From positions 157,119,345 to 157,183,344 of the forward strand of contig JALGPY010000002.1 of the NCBI GenBank assembly GCA_023055425.1: a DNA stretch of 64,000 nucleotides. The letters are read 5' to 3'. The translations under genes were made by a program, and so were the position numbers. Each line of letters opens with the position of its first letter. Position 1 is the stretch's first letter. Of the stretch, positions 1 through 12,227 are shown in pieces. This DNA comes from Linanthus parryae (taxonomy: Eukaryota; Streptophyta; Magnoliopsida; Ericales; Polemoniaceae). The notes under the pieces are model-generated. The model was not told the DNA's origin. It saw only the letters and a program-made list of their open reading frames with translations, and searched no databases.

Positions 1-915
1 GATCAATCAGAGACTTATGACAGCTTCTCAGATTGCTTATGGACAGGATCACAACAATATCTCTGAATATTGTGATCAGCTATCCGTTGGAGAAGGCTGT
101 TAAAGAGAGTCAAAGCTGTTGCCTACAAAATAGGAAGTTGTTGGTGAAAATAAGGGAAGATTTGCAGAGTTTCAGACAGTTTAAATAGAGCTCACTTTGA
201 AGCAACAAGAAAGGAGACTCCACGGGCAAAAACAAGAGACAAGTTTCTAGATTGAAAAAGCACCAAAGAAGAACATCAAAATCTCAATCCATTCCACAGA
301 AGGTCACTGCAGTTTCACTCCAGTTTTCTACTCTAAGTGCACTTCTATATTGAGCTGTATTGGTAGATCATTTCAGTATTATCTCTACATCTATTCTCAA
401 AGATTTTTCAAATTGAACAATAGAGAATTCTTTGTTAATCAGTTAGCTAGAGCAGGTAGTAGACAAGTTAGGGAAAACGACAAGCTGTAACTGAGTAAGG
501 GAACTCTCTGGGCTTGAGTTCTAGGGCTTAGCTTTTGATTAATAAGAATTGAGTTGAAAATCCTGCAAGGATTTTATCCCTGAGGTAGATACGTAGTTCC
601 AAGTGGACTGAACTCTTTAAATCACTTGTCTTCTGTATTTAAAGTTCATTCATTTTCATAGTTTTTGCAGCACACAAAACAGTTTAATTTTCAAGGGTTT
701 TAACTGGTCTTCAAGGCATTGAAAAAGTCATACTTGCTTTATACTGTCTGCATCTTCTTCAAGGGCTTGAACTAGTTTTCAAGGACTTGAACTTCATTGT
801 TTGCACAAGTTTTCATCTTCCTAGCAAGTTTTGCAAAAAGTTGGCATACTCTATTCAACCCCCCCCCCCTCAAGAGTATCTTAGCTGCATTAACATCTGC
901 ATACTAACACTTTCA
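1..915 (+). mobile_element. SIR-family LTR, 3' LTR or solo LTR (S0), clipped by window start
   Basis: The sequence matches, in opposite orientation, the LTRs at 20018-21239, 46899-48303 and 54707-55364. Shared landmarks are repeated ttcaaggcttgaa-type motifs, a block near 540-600 with 'aagtggactgaact', and a C-tract at 859-869 preceded by 'ctctattcaa'. It ends in TTTCA at 915, where the other copies have their U5 end. No tRNA primer site follows, so it is a 3' LTR or solo LTR rather than a 5' LTR. Its upstream boundary lies outside the window. Confidence 0.75.
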
Positions 916-994
916 CTTCCGTCACTTCTTCTTCTCATTTCTATTTTCTTTTCACTTTATTTTCTAAACTAATTATAAGAAAAGGTAAAAAACC
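916..994. other. Short unassigned spacer
   Basis: Pyrimidine-rich, then A-rich, DNA between the S0 LTR end and the first repeat unit of Ang-A. I see no gene or element signature. It may be the remaining host of S0 or a remnant of the Ang-A LTR. Confidence 0.4.
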
Positions 995-2165
995 AAGGAT
1001 GAAGCGGCGTGCGAAGACGTAGTTATGTGACGAATAGTCGGAACTCGACTATAACTAATACGCGGCGAGTACTAGAAATTATACAGTATAACAGGTAAAC
1101 ATTTTAGAACTGTAAAACATAAATTTTTAGCAAAACTAAATTTATTAAACGAAGAAATTTTAATTTAACTGCAACAAATAAAAGTTATCACACAACGTCT
1201 AATTATTGAATACCCTAAGCTAAAAGTCTCGGGTATTATTTCCAGAGAAACCGGAGATCGGGGAAGTTACAATTACATGGATCAAGGATCAAAACGCAAC
1301 CACGTGCAAAGTTAGTTGGACTATGTGGCAAAGTGGTCTAATCCGTGTATGGACAGGATTAGTATTGGGGCAAGTTTGTAGATAATAAGGAGCTATTATC
1401 TATAAAAGGGAGTCATAGCTCTATTATTTTACAAGAGTTGTCATTGAGTGAAATAACAGAGCAAGGAGAGAACACCAAGAGTTGCCGACCCTACCTCTCG
1501 GTCAAAGGGGTTCGGCCACCATGTTCCGTTTTGCGTGATCCTTGATTCATCCTTTGACGTAGCTAGCAGAAGGCATGAAGGATGAGGCGGCGCGCGAAGA
1601 TGTAAATATGCGACGAACAATCGGAACGCGACTAAAACATATACGCGACGAGTACTTGAAATTGAAATTATACATTATAACAGGTAATCATTTTAGAACT
1701 GTAAAATATAAATTTTTAGAAAAGTAAATGTATTAAACCAAGAAATTTTAATTTAACCACAACAAATCAAAGTTATTACACAACGTCTAATTATTAAATT
1801 CCCTAAGCGAAAACTCTCAGGTATTATTTCCGGAAGAGCCCGAGATCGGGGAAGTTACAATTACATGGATCAAGGATCAAAACGCAACCACATGCAAAGT
1901 TAGTTGGACTAAGTTGCAAAGTGGTCTAATCCGTGTATGGACAGGATTAGTATTTGGGCAAGTTTGTAGATGATAAGGAGGTATTATCTACAAAATGGGA
2001 GTCCTACCTCTTATTTTGCAAGAGTTGTCATTGAGTGAAATAACAGAGCAAGGAGAGAACACCGAGAGGCGTCCTCCCTTACCCCTCGGCCAAAGGGGTT
2101 CGGCCACCGTGGTACGTTTTGCGTGATCCTTGATTCCTCTTTTGACGTAGCTAGCACAAGGCATG
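995..2165 (+). repeat. Two-copy tandem repeat, ~585 bp units, in the Ang-A LTR
   Basis: Unit 1 is 995-1577 and unit 2 is 1578-2165. Both start 'aaggatga.gcggcg.gcgaaga' and run through 'gagatcggggaagttacaat', 'atggacaggattagtatt' and 'gacgtagctagca' to 'ggcatgaagga'. A third start ('aagga') at 2166 diverges at once. Each unit joins roughly 300 bp of sequence absent from the Ang-B and Ang-N LTRs to an Angela-like R/U5 segment, so the duplicated unit is itself a composite. Confidence 0.75.
1401..1408 (+). promoter_or_regulatory. TATA-like box in Ang-A LTR unit 1
   Basis: TATAAAAG lies at the place where Ang-B has TATATAAA (10045). In unit 2 the equivalent site reads 'tctacaaaat', so only the first unit keeps a plausible core promoter. 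Confidence 0.45.
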
Positions 2166-2366
2166 AAGGAGATCCAGTTCTCAATCTCAAGATGTGGATA
2201 CCGTAGAGAGAAGGGCGCTATTTTTCTTTGTGATCAAGCAAACCCACAATGTACACGGTTCTTCCTTTTATCACATTATGATAGCTTAACCTACGATTCG
2301 TGGAGGGATTTGACTAGGAAATTATTATAGTGTTTCCGCTGTGCATCCTGCATCAAAACCCAAAGC

Positions 2367-2379
2367 TGCTATCAGAGCC
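2367..2379 (+). other. Ang-A primer binding site (initiator Met tRNA type, one mismatch)
   Basis: tgctatcagagcc differs by one base from the copia consensus TGGTATCAGAGCC, which pairs with the 3' end of tRNA-iMet. It follows the LTR end and is itself followed by 'acaagtcgtagcg', as in Ang-B and Ang-N. Confidence 0.7.
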
Positions 2380-4032
2380 ACAAGTCGTAGCGTATAACGT
2401 GATTTATGTTTTACCTGTTTTATCATTTTTTACACTGTATCGTTAAATTTCGCGAAGAAATGATATTCTTCTAATGATACGATTTGAATATCATAAAATA
2501 GTAAATAAGCATATTTTACATATCGTGTAAAGATTGACTGATTTCGTATAGATATAAAATATGTTTTGGTGATTCGAAAATCTAGGGTTTGGGCACAATT
2601 GGGAAAAAGGTGTTTTTCTCTACAATTGGGAATTTGCCCACAAGGAAAGGGTAAAAGTTTTGGAAACTATCCCTATAGGGGTTCGGCCATGAGCATGTCC
2701 ATATTCCCTTGACGCGTGGATCAGGCAGCCGCCGGTTTTACCATGCGGGCTGGTCCGACTAATTTGGCCCGACTTAGCTACTCCAAACGTATTTGGACAA
2801 TAGGAATCGCGAAACCGTTTGACTGTTTTGACCCTAGAAATCACAATTCAACTAAATTGACCAAGCGCGATACATTGGACTTTAACTGTTTATGTGTTTT
2901 ATCGCATGGTGGTTGCATGTGGCCTAGGTTGTGGATGTTTATTTTGTGGATTGATTTTTATTTTATTTTGATGTAATTAATATAATTTATTTTACGAAAT
3001 GTGTGTCGTCTTCTCCCTCGCCTGTGAGGTATCACTATTTATTTTGTAGATGCTAGCTAGAATTAGAAAGATAGAATATAGTCAAGGAATGGAGAAGAAG
3101 ATAAAAGACTATAGAAATCACAAAACGAAGAAAACCCACAAGGTAGGACGCATGGACTAAAGATGGAGGCAGATAGAGATGAGCTTGTCACTTTAGGGCT
3201 TATAGATGTTCTCATTGGCTTTGAAATATCTTAGTTTTAGGGGCCACATCCATATCACATTTTATTTATCGTTGAGGAATTTTATTTTCAATTTTAATAT
3301 CTTGATCATATCAACTGATCTACTTATTTGGATTTGGTCAATCCCAAATAAAATAGCCAATCGTTTAATTATTTATTGTCTTGTTATTTATTTTTTATGT
3401 ATGGTTGATGCATGCAAAATGTAACAAGATAATAATTAAACAGTTGGATCTTTAATTTAGGATTGCCAAAATCGAAATAAGTAGATCAGCTGATATGATT
3501 AACAAATTAAAATTCCCTCAATTACAAATATTGCGTTTTGCCTTCTCTTGCATAACACTCGTCATCATTGAGGAATATTAAGTTATGTCTTGCCATAGCA
3601 ATGAGACTTGATTCATCATGATATGGCGCCACGGCACAAGCTAGTAGTGTGTGATTGTTTAAGTACGAGGTTAAACGCAACTGAGCTACTTCAATAGGAT
3701 TGAAAGCTTAGAGGCAAGGCTATTGGGATTATCTATGAGATAGATAAATAAGGAGTTAGTTTCCCAGTTGAACCAAGAGTTGTATATGATGCAATTTGAA
3801 GTTTTTCCTACCTAATTAACTAACTTTTGGGTGACTTCCCAAAGCAAGCTCAAGAGAAGGTGAAATATGGATCTTGGCCCACTAGAAAGTATATGATATT
3901 TTCCACATTAATGGTGAGGGCTATTAATCTGAGAAAAATAGTGGGAGCTATATTTAATAATCTGGCCATTGTTAAATATGGTTTATTTTTCACAAATACT
4001 AAAATTGTATATTTCTCGTTTTGTAGAATACC
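2380..4032 (+). other. Ang-A untranslated leader
   Basis: About 1.65 kb between primer site and gag start, without a convincing gene. It aligns by landmark with the leaders of Ang-B (10450-12227) and Ang-N (60869-62495): a 'cggcca' rich part, 'gtgaggt..ttattta...gatgctagctagaatta', 'gatgagcttgtcactttagggc', 'ttgcgttttgccttctcttgc' and 'caaagcaagctcaag'. ORFs here (for example 2716-2976) are not conserved. Confidence 0.65.
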
Positions 4033-4855
4033 AATGGCACACAATCAAACTTCGACTCTATCATTGAGTTCTATCTTTGAGAAGGAAAAGCTGTCTTGAA
4101 TCAATTTCCTAGACTGGTACTGAAACTTGAGAATTATTCTCAAGAAAGAAAAGAAGTTGTACATACTAGAGGAACCAGTTCCAGAGGTACCAGGTGATGA
4201 TGTTGTTCTTGCTGCAAGGAAGGAACATTAGAAGATAGTAGATAACTCTACTGATGTGACTTGCCTTATGCTTTGCACCATGAAATATGAGCTTCAGAAG
4301 CAACATGAGAACATGGAGACGTATGATATGATCATACATTTGAGACAGCTCTTCCAAGAGCAAGAAAGGCTTGAGCGGTATGAAGTATCTAAAGAAATGT
4401 TCAAGTGCAGTCTATCATAAGGGAACTTAGTCGTACCTCATGTACTCTGTATGATCAGATACAGGGAGAACCTCGAGAGGTTAGACTTCATATTCGACAA
4501 AGAGTTGGCCACTGATCTCGTCATGCAATCATTGCGTACAGTTATAGTCGGTACATTATGAACTAAAATATGAACGAGATCAACAAAACTCTGCAAGGCC
4601 TGCTCAATATGTTGAGGACTGCTGATTAGAGCATTAATAAATGAAAAGGCAAGGCAATATTGATGGTTAATAAAGGGAAGAGCAAGGGAGTTTTTTTCTA
4701 CCTCCAATGGAAAGAGCAAGGTCGTTGCAAAACCCAAGGGAGCTTCCTTAAAGTCTGATTGTCACGTCTCTAAGGGCGCATGTATGTATTGTAGTTAGAC
4801 AAGCCACTAGAAGAAGAACTGCCCAAAATATCTGTAAGATAAAAGGATTGGAATA
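4033..4855 (+). pseudogene. Ang-A gag remnant (UBN2-type capsid, zinc knuckle)
   Basis: The start ATGGCACACAA at 4033 corresponds to the gag starts of Ang-B (12228) and Ang-N (60868). Recognisable parts are S-I-F-E-K-E-K-L-S, the V-T-C-L-M-L-C-T-M segment near 4256-4282, an M-N-E-I-N-K-T-L segment near 4572, and a CCHC zinc knuckle near 4781-4836. The normal product is the capsid/nucleocapsid that packages element RNA into virus-like particles. Here a stop follows shortly after the start, others occur in the middle, and the knuckle contains two in-frame stops, so no Gag can be made. Confidence 0.8.
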
Positions 4856-6085
4856 GTGATTCAACCACCATCATGTATTTTTTTTATAGATGTCAACATA
4901 TTAATCTCTTCATCTTGGGTATTGGATACTGGATGTGTATCTCACATTTGTTTGAATGTGCTGAATCTAAAGAGAAGTAGAAGAATGGCTAAAGGGGAGA
5001 AAAACTTGCGCGTAGGGAATGGAGCAAGAGTGGTTGCATTAGTCGTAGGCGTTTATGAGTTAAATTCATCTTCAAGACTTATTCAAGAATCAGACAATTG
5101 TTTTTATGTGCCTGCTACGAGGGAAACATTATTTCTATTTCTTGTTTGGACAATAAATGTTTTTCTGTCACAATAAAGGACAAATGTTGCTCCGTTTATT
5201 TTGTTAGTTTCCATTATTGTAATGCAATTTCTAATGCATTATTATCATTGATCTAGATAATTCCGTCTATAACATAAATACCAAGAGGACTAAAACTAAT
5301 TATTTAAATCCTATTTATCTATGGCACCGTCATTTATGCTATATAAACGAGAAACACATATCTAGACTCCATAAGGATGGATTTATAGACTCACTTGATT
5401 ATGAATTATATGAGACATGTGCATCTAGCTTATTGGGTAAAATTACCAAGTCCCCTTTCAATAAGAAATATGTGAGGACTAGTGAGCTATTGGCACTCAC
5501 ACATACTGATTTGTGTGGACCATTTGTCACGCCCGCCAAAGGTGGTTATCCTTACTTCATTACATTTAGTGATGACTTCGGTAGATATGGATTTGTGTAT
5601 CTTATGAAGAAAAAATTTGAATCCTTTGAAATGTTCAAAGAATTCAAGAATGAAGTAGAGAAGCAACTTGGCAAAAGCATTAAGCATCTACGATCGGGTC
5701 GTGGATGAGAGTACTTATGCCAAGAGTTTGACGACTGTCTTAGAGAGTGTGGGATCATGTCCCAACTCACTCCACCTGGGACACCACAGTTGAATGGTGT
5801 GTATGAGAGGAGGAATCTAACATTGTTGGACATGGTTTTATCTATGATGTGTCAAACAGATCTTCCAATATCATTTTGGGGACACACTCTATTACCCTTA
5901 ACCGTGTTCCATCCAAATCGGTCATGAAGACACCATATGAGATATGGATAGGAAGGCGTCCCATAGTTTCGTTTATGAGGATTTGGGGTTGCGATGTCTA
6001 TGTAAAATGTTTACAATCACACAAGCTCGGAGCCAAATCGGGTAAGTGTATGTTTGTGGGATATCATAAGGAAACGAAATGATAT
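4856..6085 (+). pseudogene. Ang-A protease and integrase remnant
   Basis: The aspartic protease core S-S-W-V-L-D-T-G-C is at about 4907-4935, so the DTG triad is kept. The pre-integrase HHCC region follows at about 5310-5470 (L-W-H-R, H-K-D-G-F, then C-A-S-S where C-x2-C is expected, so one cysteine is lost). The integrase core has H-T-D-L-C-G-P at about 5500. The second catalytic Asp lies in a segment reading R-S-G-R-G-stop near 5690-5708, so it is Gly and is followed by a stop. The third motif E-R-R-N is near 5805. Frameshifts separate 5176, 5433, 5708 and 5849. Dead copy, no doubt about family. Confidence 0.85.
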
Positions 6086-6889
6086 TATTTCTACAATCCA
6101 ATCGAAAACAAAGTGTTTGTTGCTCAGACCCGTGTGTTTCTAGAAAGAGAGTTTGTCTCTAAAGAAGCCAGTGTGAGGACTGTAGAGTTTGAAAAAGTTC
6201 AAGAATCAAAAAACACTAATCCTATGATGGAACATGAGCAGGAACCACAAGCTTTTGTGGAGCAAATTGCTCGAGTAACACAAGAGATTCGCAAGTCGAG
6301 TAGGGTACTTCAGGATCCACAGAGATATATAATTCTCGTGACTGAGCCTGGTGACATACTACTCATGGATGATGATCGTACTACCTATGGAGAGACCTTA
6401 AAGGGGTCGGACTATAAGAAATGGCTTGAATCCATGAGATCCAAAATGGAATCCATGTATACCAACAAAGTATGGAATTTTTTGGAACCACCCAAAGGGG
6501 CTCGGCCTATTGGGTGCAAGTGGGTCTTCAAGAAGAAGAGCGACATGGATGGTAATGTGGTTACCTATAAGGGTCGATTGGTGGCAAACGGATTAAGATA
6601 GATTCATGGTATTGACTATGATGAAACATTTCTCCTAGTCGCGATGACCAAATCCATAAGTATCTTACTTGTGATTGCAGACTATCACGACTATGACATT
6701 TGGTATATGGATGTCAAAACAGCGCTTCTACATGGAAACCTCGTTGAGGATGTGTACATAACACAACCAGAGGGTTTTGAGGATCATGAGCATGAAAACA
6801 ATGTCTGTAAGTTGCAGTGAATTGGATTGAAGCAAGATTCTAGGAGTTGGAATCTACCTTTTGATGATGCAGTCAAAGAGTTTGGTTTC
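6086..6889 (+). pseudogene. Ang-A reverse transcriptase, first half
   Basis: Begins with the integrase-RT linker (F-V-A-Q-T-R-V-F-L-E-R-E-F) and continues through E-S-M-R-S-K-M-E-S-M-Y-T-N-K-V-W, W-V-F-K-K-K and Y-D-E-T-F (6619-6633) to D-D-A-V-K-E-F-G-F at 6889. The lysine-rich finger region is followed by a stop at 6599-6601, and another occurs at 6818-6820. The frame stops at 6889 because element G is inserted; it resumes at 45713. Confidence 0.85.
6885..6889. repeat. Target-site duplication GTTTC, left copy
   Basis: GTTTC immediately precedes TGTCACATCC at 6890, and the same five bases follow TTCTTACA at 45708-45712. A 5-bp duplication flanking TG...CA ends is the mark of LTR-retrotransposon integration. 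Removing the insertion and one copy rejoins the RT frame exactly. Confidence 0.9.
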
Positions 6890-7671
6890 TGTCACATCCC
6901 CCTCCGGCCGACCCCGATTAGCGACGAGGAAAAATTTGCATTAACGGGAGGACGGTGCGACATGATGGAGACGCCTTGCCTCGTCGAGAGGCTAAACAAG
7001 TTAATTTTAAAGTCGTGATTAAAATTTTATTCGAAAATATTTGCGGAAGCGTAATTAACCAATTCACTTAGGGTCGTCATGAAAACAAAATGTCTTATAA
7101 CACAAATGGAAAGGTGTTCACGTAAAGAAAGTTGAACTTGGAAATTATTTACATTTAGCCCTCTCGACTCATAACGTAAACTGATCATAACTGAGGAAAG
7201 TACTAGGTATCATACAATGGCTCATAAAAAGTCTTAAATACATTACTACTTAAATTATACATTCTTAAAAGAAATAAGCAACATGTAATTCATAGTAGCT
7301 CCAAGCCATCTAACATATAATCAACGTCTAAGCATATAAGCACCAACAAGCATCTTATTACATATCAACTCAACGCCTTGCTACTTATTGCTTCCTACGT
7401 GTCCTTAAAAACATGAAAAAAAAGTTAACTTGAAGGGCGAGCTCAACTAGCTCAGTGAGTTACATCTACGGCCCTCGGTAGGTTTGATAAACGAAAAGCG
7501 GTTAACTTTCCCATGGAGCATCATGAACATAAGCCATAGTCATACATAATTATACTTTTGAAACTTGAAAGATCATGACATTCATAAAACGTAAATTGTA
7601 TCATAAAGAAAGCATAACATAAAGCAAAACGTGTATCGTGTGAAATCGTATTATTCCAAGTAGGAACCTTG
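6890..7671 (-). mobile_element. Element G, left terminal part (gypsy-like LTR end)
   Basis: Starts TGTCACATCCCCCTCC. Read on the minus strand this is an LTR end GGGGGATGTGACA, common in plant Ty3/gypsy chromovirus LTRs. Other G termini are at 21240-21408 and 45647-45707. No internal TGTCACATCC copy or gypsy polyprotein was found, so G may be a solo LTR or an internally deleted element. The stretch is AT-rich and codes for nothing I recognise. The orientation is inferred from the terminus style only. Confidence 0.55.
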
Positions 7672-8277
7672 GGAAGAGGGGGGGGTGAATAGAGTATGCC
7701 AACTTTTGCTAAAATTGCAAGAAGAGTGGTTTCAAAATATTTGTAAAGAGATTCAAGGACTTGAAATGAGTTTCAATCCCTTGGAATGAAAACAGTTAAA
7801 GTAAAAAAGATAAGTCTATTTCGAGGCCTTGAAATGAGTTTCAAACCCTTGAAATGAAAGTGTTTTGAATGCTGCAAAAGACTAAGCATATAACTGAAAA
7901 GTAAATGCAAGAGACACAAGATAAATAGAGTCGAGTCCACTTGGACCTACATCTCTACCTCATGAATCTTCTCCCTGCAAGATTTTCAACTCAATTCTTA
8001 TTAATCAACAGCTAGGCCCTAGATCTCAAGCACAGAGAGATGCCTTACTCTGTTACAACATGTGGTTCTCACTAACCTGTCTAGTACCTGCTCAAGCTAT
8101 CTGATTAAATAAGAACTCTCTATTGTTTGCCTTGAACAATCCTTGAGAATAAGAACTAGAAGTATTATAAAAACGATATACAAATGAAGTTGAGAAAAGA
8201 AGAATACTAGAACTGAATGTAGTGAGTATGCAGTATTCTTCAGATGCTTGGATTGAGGGAAATGTATCTGCTTCTTT
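7672..8277 (-). mobile_element. SIR-1 3' LTR remnant (R/U5 side)
   Basis: Parallel to 20060-20665 in the other LTR: G-tract 7678-7685, 'gaatagagtatgccaacttttgc', two 'caaggacttgaaatgagtttcaa' blocks, 'ccacttggacctacatctctacct', 'ccttactctgttacaaca'. It breaks at about 8277 inside the LTR and continues directly as gag sequence, so the U3 side is missing. The left end lacks the ~40 bp normally preceding the G-tract. Confidence 0.75.
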
Positions 8278-9216
8278 AATGGCATTTAGGAGAAGTTCTG
8301 CTTCCATATTTTACAAATCTGGTATTGATTTTCTTAGGAAAAATTGGATTGTATCCAATACCAGTTTTATGAACATACTTTAAGCTACCTCCAAGAATCA
8401 AGTTCAAGTTTTGTTCTGAGCCTACAAGTTTTGTTTTTACTAATTCAGATTCTTGAAGTTTCTCAGTTAGAGTAGTCTTTTATTTATCTAATACATCAAC
8501 TTGATTTCTTAGATTTATAATATTGTCACTCAGAAGAGAGTTTTCTGTAACTACTTCCTTGACCTGTGTTTTGAAGGCTTTGAAACTTGTTTTGAAGGCC
8601 TTGAAATCACTGTCAGTTTTCTTACGAGAAATTTCAAGCTTCTGATTTAGGAACACAAGATGCAAGTTTTTTTTTTTGCTTGCTCATGATTTTTTTCTTT
8701 CAAAACTATAATCTCTTCGAGATATTCCTCTTCTTTAAAAGTATTGTTCTAAGATAATAAGAGAGGGCTTCTGTTGATTTTGAAATAAAGCAGTTTACCA
8801 TTACCTCAATGTTCTTTTCAGAACTTTCATCATGATTGGCCATAAAGCATAGGTTGGCATGTCCTTCTTCAGATTCAGAGTCACTTGAGGTTTCTGAATC
8901 ACTCCAGGAAGCTATCATAGCTTTCTTTCTTCTATCATGATCTTTCTTCTAAAAGTTCTTGCTCTTTTTGTGTGGAAAGTGTCTGATCAAGTGTCCTGCA
9001 TCACCATACTCAAAGCATTTCATGACTTTAGGCTTAGTACCATGTCAAGAAGATTTACCTTTTTAGTCATTGCTACTGGAGGATCTGTGTCTATCTCTGT
9101 CGAAGTCCTTGTTTCCAAAGTTCTTCTTCATTTTAATAATTCTAGTCAAGGCTTTGAAAATCAAAGCAAATGGATCTTCATCATCATCTTTATTTTCAAG
9201 GATTTGAGATGGTTCA
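8278..9216 (-). pseudogene. SIR-1 gag, 3' part
   Basis: Minus-strand remnants match SIR-2 gag (53000-53880). There is a zinc-knuckle region near 8990-9030 (K-C-F-E-Y-G-D-A-G-H, with the second Cys changed to Tyr). There is an acidic Ser/Asp/Glu-rich stretch S-W-S-D-S-E-T-S-S-D-S-E-S-E-E at 8860-8912. A helical, probably coiled-coil, segment S-F-K-A-F-K-T-Q-V-K-E-V-V lies at 8550-8610. Stops and frame changes split it. It ends at 9216 where Ang-B is inserted and resumes at 19254. Confidence 0.75.
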
Positions 9217-10435
9217 TGTTGGAAAGGGTTCCCTAGAGGCAGTCTATATTAGTATGAACAATGTTTGGCTAGAATATTCATTTATTATTTATTATGATAT
9301 TTAATATAATGAAGTTCTTAGATACAATGTGTTATTTATCATAAATATCCCTAGTCCATTATATTGATTAACGGGACGATCAACTGTAGACTAGTATGTG
9401 GGTAGATTGATATGGAGATATCAAGTCTAACACATGGGTATGCATTAGGAGTATTGTCATACTGGATTGACCCACGACGCGAAGGATGCATTAGATTATG
9501 TCAAAGTCACAATCGCTTCTCGTTGTGCTAATGATATTGTAATCGTTAGACTTGAAGTTACTAGACACTCTAGTTGTGAAATATCATGCTTTGATATTAT
9601 CAAACGTCGCGCCTTAACCGGGTAACTATAAAGATAGTTTCCGGGCATGATAGGAAGCAAGCTTACAGATCGTAGTGATGTAGAGAGGATTTATCCTACC
9701 CACATAACGGGAGAAAATATCCATGGGCCAATCGAGGAATGGTGCTTATTGAATGTGTGGCCAGACTAAGATAAATCAATATGGAGATATTGATGTTATA
9801 TGCTCGCATAAGAATATTCCCATGATCGAGAAACTAAGTAGTTTCTAACAACTAAGTAGAAACCAATGGGGTCACACACCGGATGGATTAAATTGGATAT
9901 AGGTATTAATTAGTTGGACTAATTAATAAAAGGATCATAACGCAACCACAAGCAAACTTAGTAGGACTAATTTGCAAGTGGACTAATCCATGTAAGGACA
10001 TGACTAGTATTGGGGTCTTTATGTATTTAATAAAGAGTTATTACTATATAAAGAAACTGTAGCTTGTTAATTCTCTACACAATTCATTATTGAGAGAACA
10101 GAACAAAGCAAGAGAGAGAATAAGAGGCCGTCCGACCGCTCCCGTCCGCCCCTCTCACACCATCGGCCACAAGGGCACGGCTCGTGCCTCGTTTTGCCTT
10201 ATCTGTTCCTCCTTCTTCCGTTGCTAGAACTATACGGTGGGAAGGAATCCAATCAAGAATTCACGGTGTGGATATTCATACAGACGAAGACACTATTCTT
10301 CGTGTGATCTCTCAAACTAAGGTACATATTTTTTATGCCCTTATCATGTTATGATGGCTTGCCTGTGATCCTTGGTGAGATTTAAGCAGGATTAATTATG
10401 TTATTCCACTGTATAACCTGCGTCAAAACCCTACG
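9217..10435 (+). mobile_element. Ang-B 5' LTR
   Basis: Begins TGTTGGAAAGGGTTCCCTAG and ends at the junction before the primer site. At 1,219 bp it is shorter than the 3' LTR (1,362 bp) because a segment equivalent to roughly 18506-18670 is absent: the 5' copy jumps from 'gatcgagaaacta' (9826) to 'gtagtttctaacaactaag' (9838). Confidence 0.85.
10045..10052 (+). promoter_or_regulatory. TATA box of Ang-B LTR
   Basis: TATATAAA, repeated at the same place in the 3' LTR (18880-18887). It lies about 390 bp before the LTR end, the expected U3/R position for driving element RNA. Confidence 0.55.
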
Positions 10436-10436
10436 G

Positions 10437-10449
10437 TGGTATCAGAGCC
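10437..10449 (+). other. Ang-B primer binding site
   Basis: tggtatcagagcc is a perfect match to the 3' end complement of initiator Met tRNA. It primes minus-strand DNA synthesis in copia elements. Confidence 0.85.

Positions 10450-12227
<1,778 letters not shown>

Larger units (their letters stand above)
995..2365 (+). mobile_element. Ang-A 5' LTR (visible part)
   Basis: The LTR ends near 2365 ('catcaaaaccc...') just before a primer-site-like sequence, the same junction seen in Ang-B (10435) and Ang-N (62509, reverse). The later part matches the Ang-B LTR by landmark: a 'gcaaccac...caaa.ttagt.ggact' block, a 'gtcattgagtgaa' region, a GGCCACC...cgttttgcgtgatc block, and a 'gtagctagca' block. 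The usual TGTTGG start seen in its own 3' LTR (46783) is not found upstream, so the U3 start is missing or replaced. Confidence 0.6.

Noticed and set aside
2716..2976. 86-codon ORF in the Ang-A leader
   Set aside because: Not conserved in the Ang-B and Ang-N leaders.
7440..7470. tRNA-like 'actagctcagtgagtta'
   Set aside because: No B-box or cloverleaf nearby; this phrase looks like part of the G LTR.
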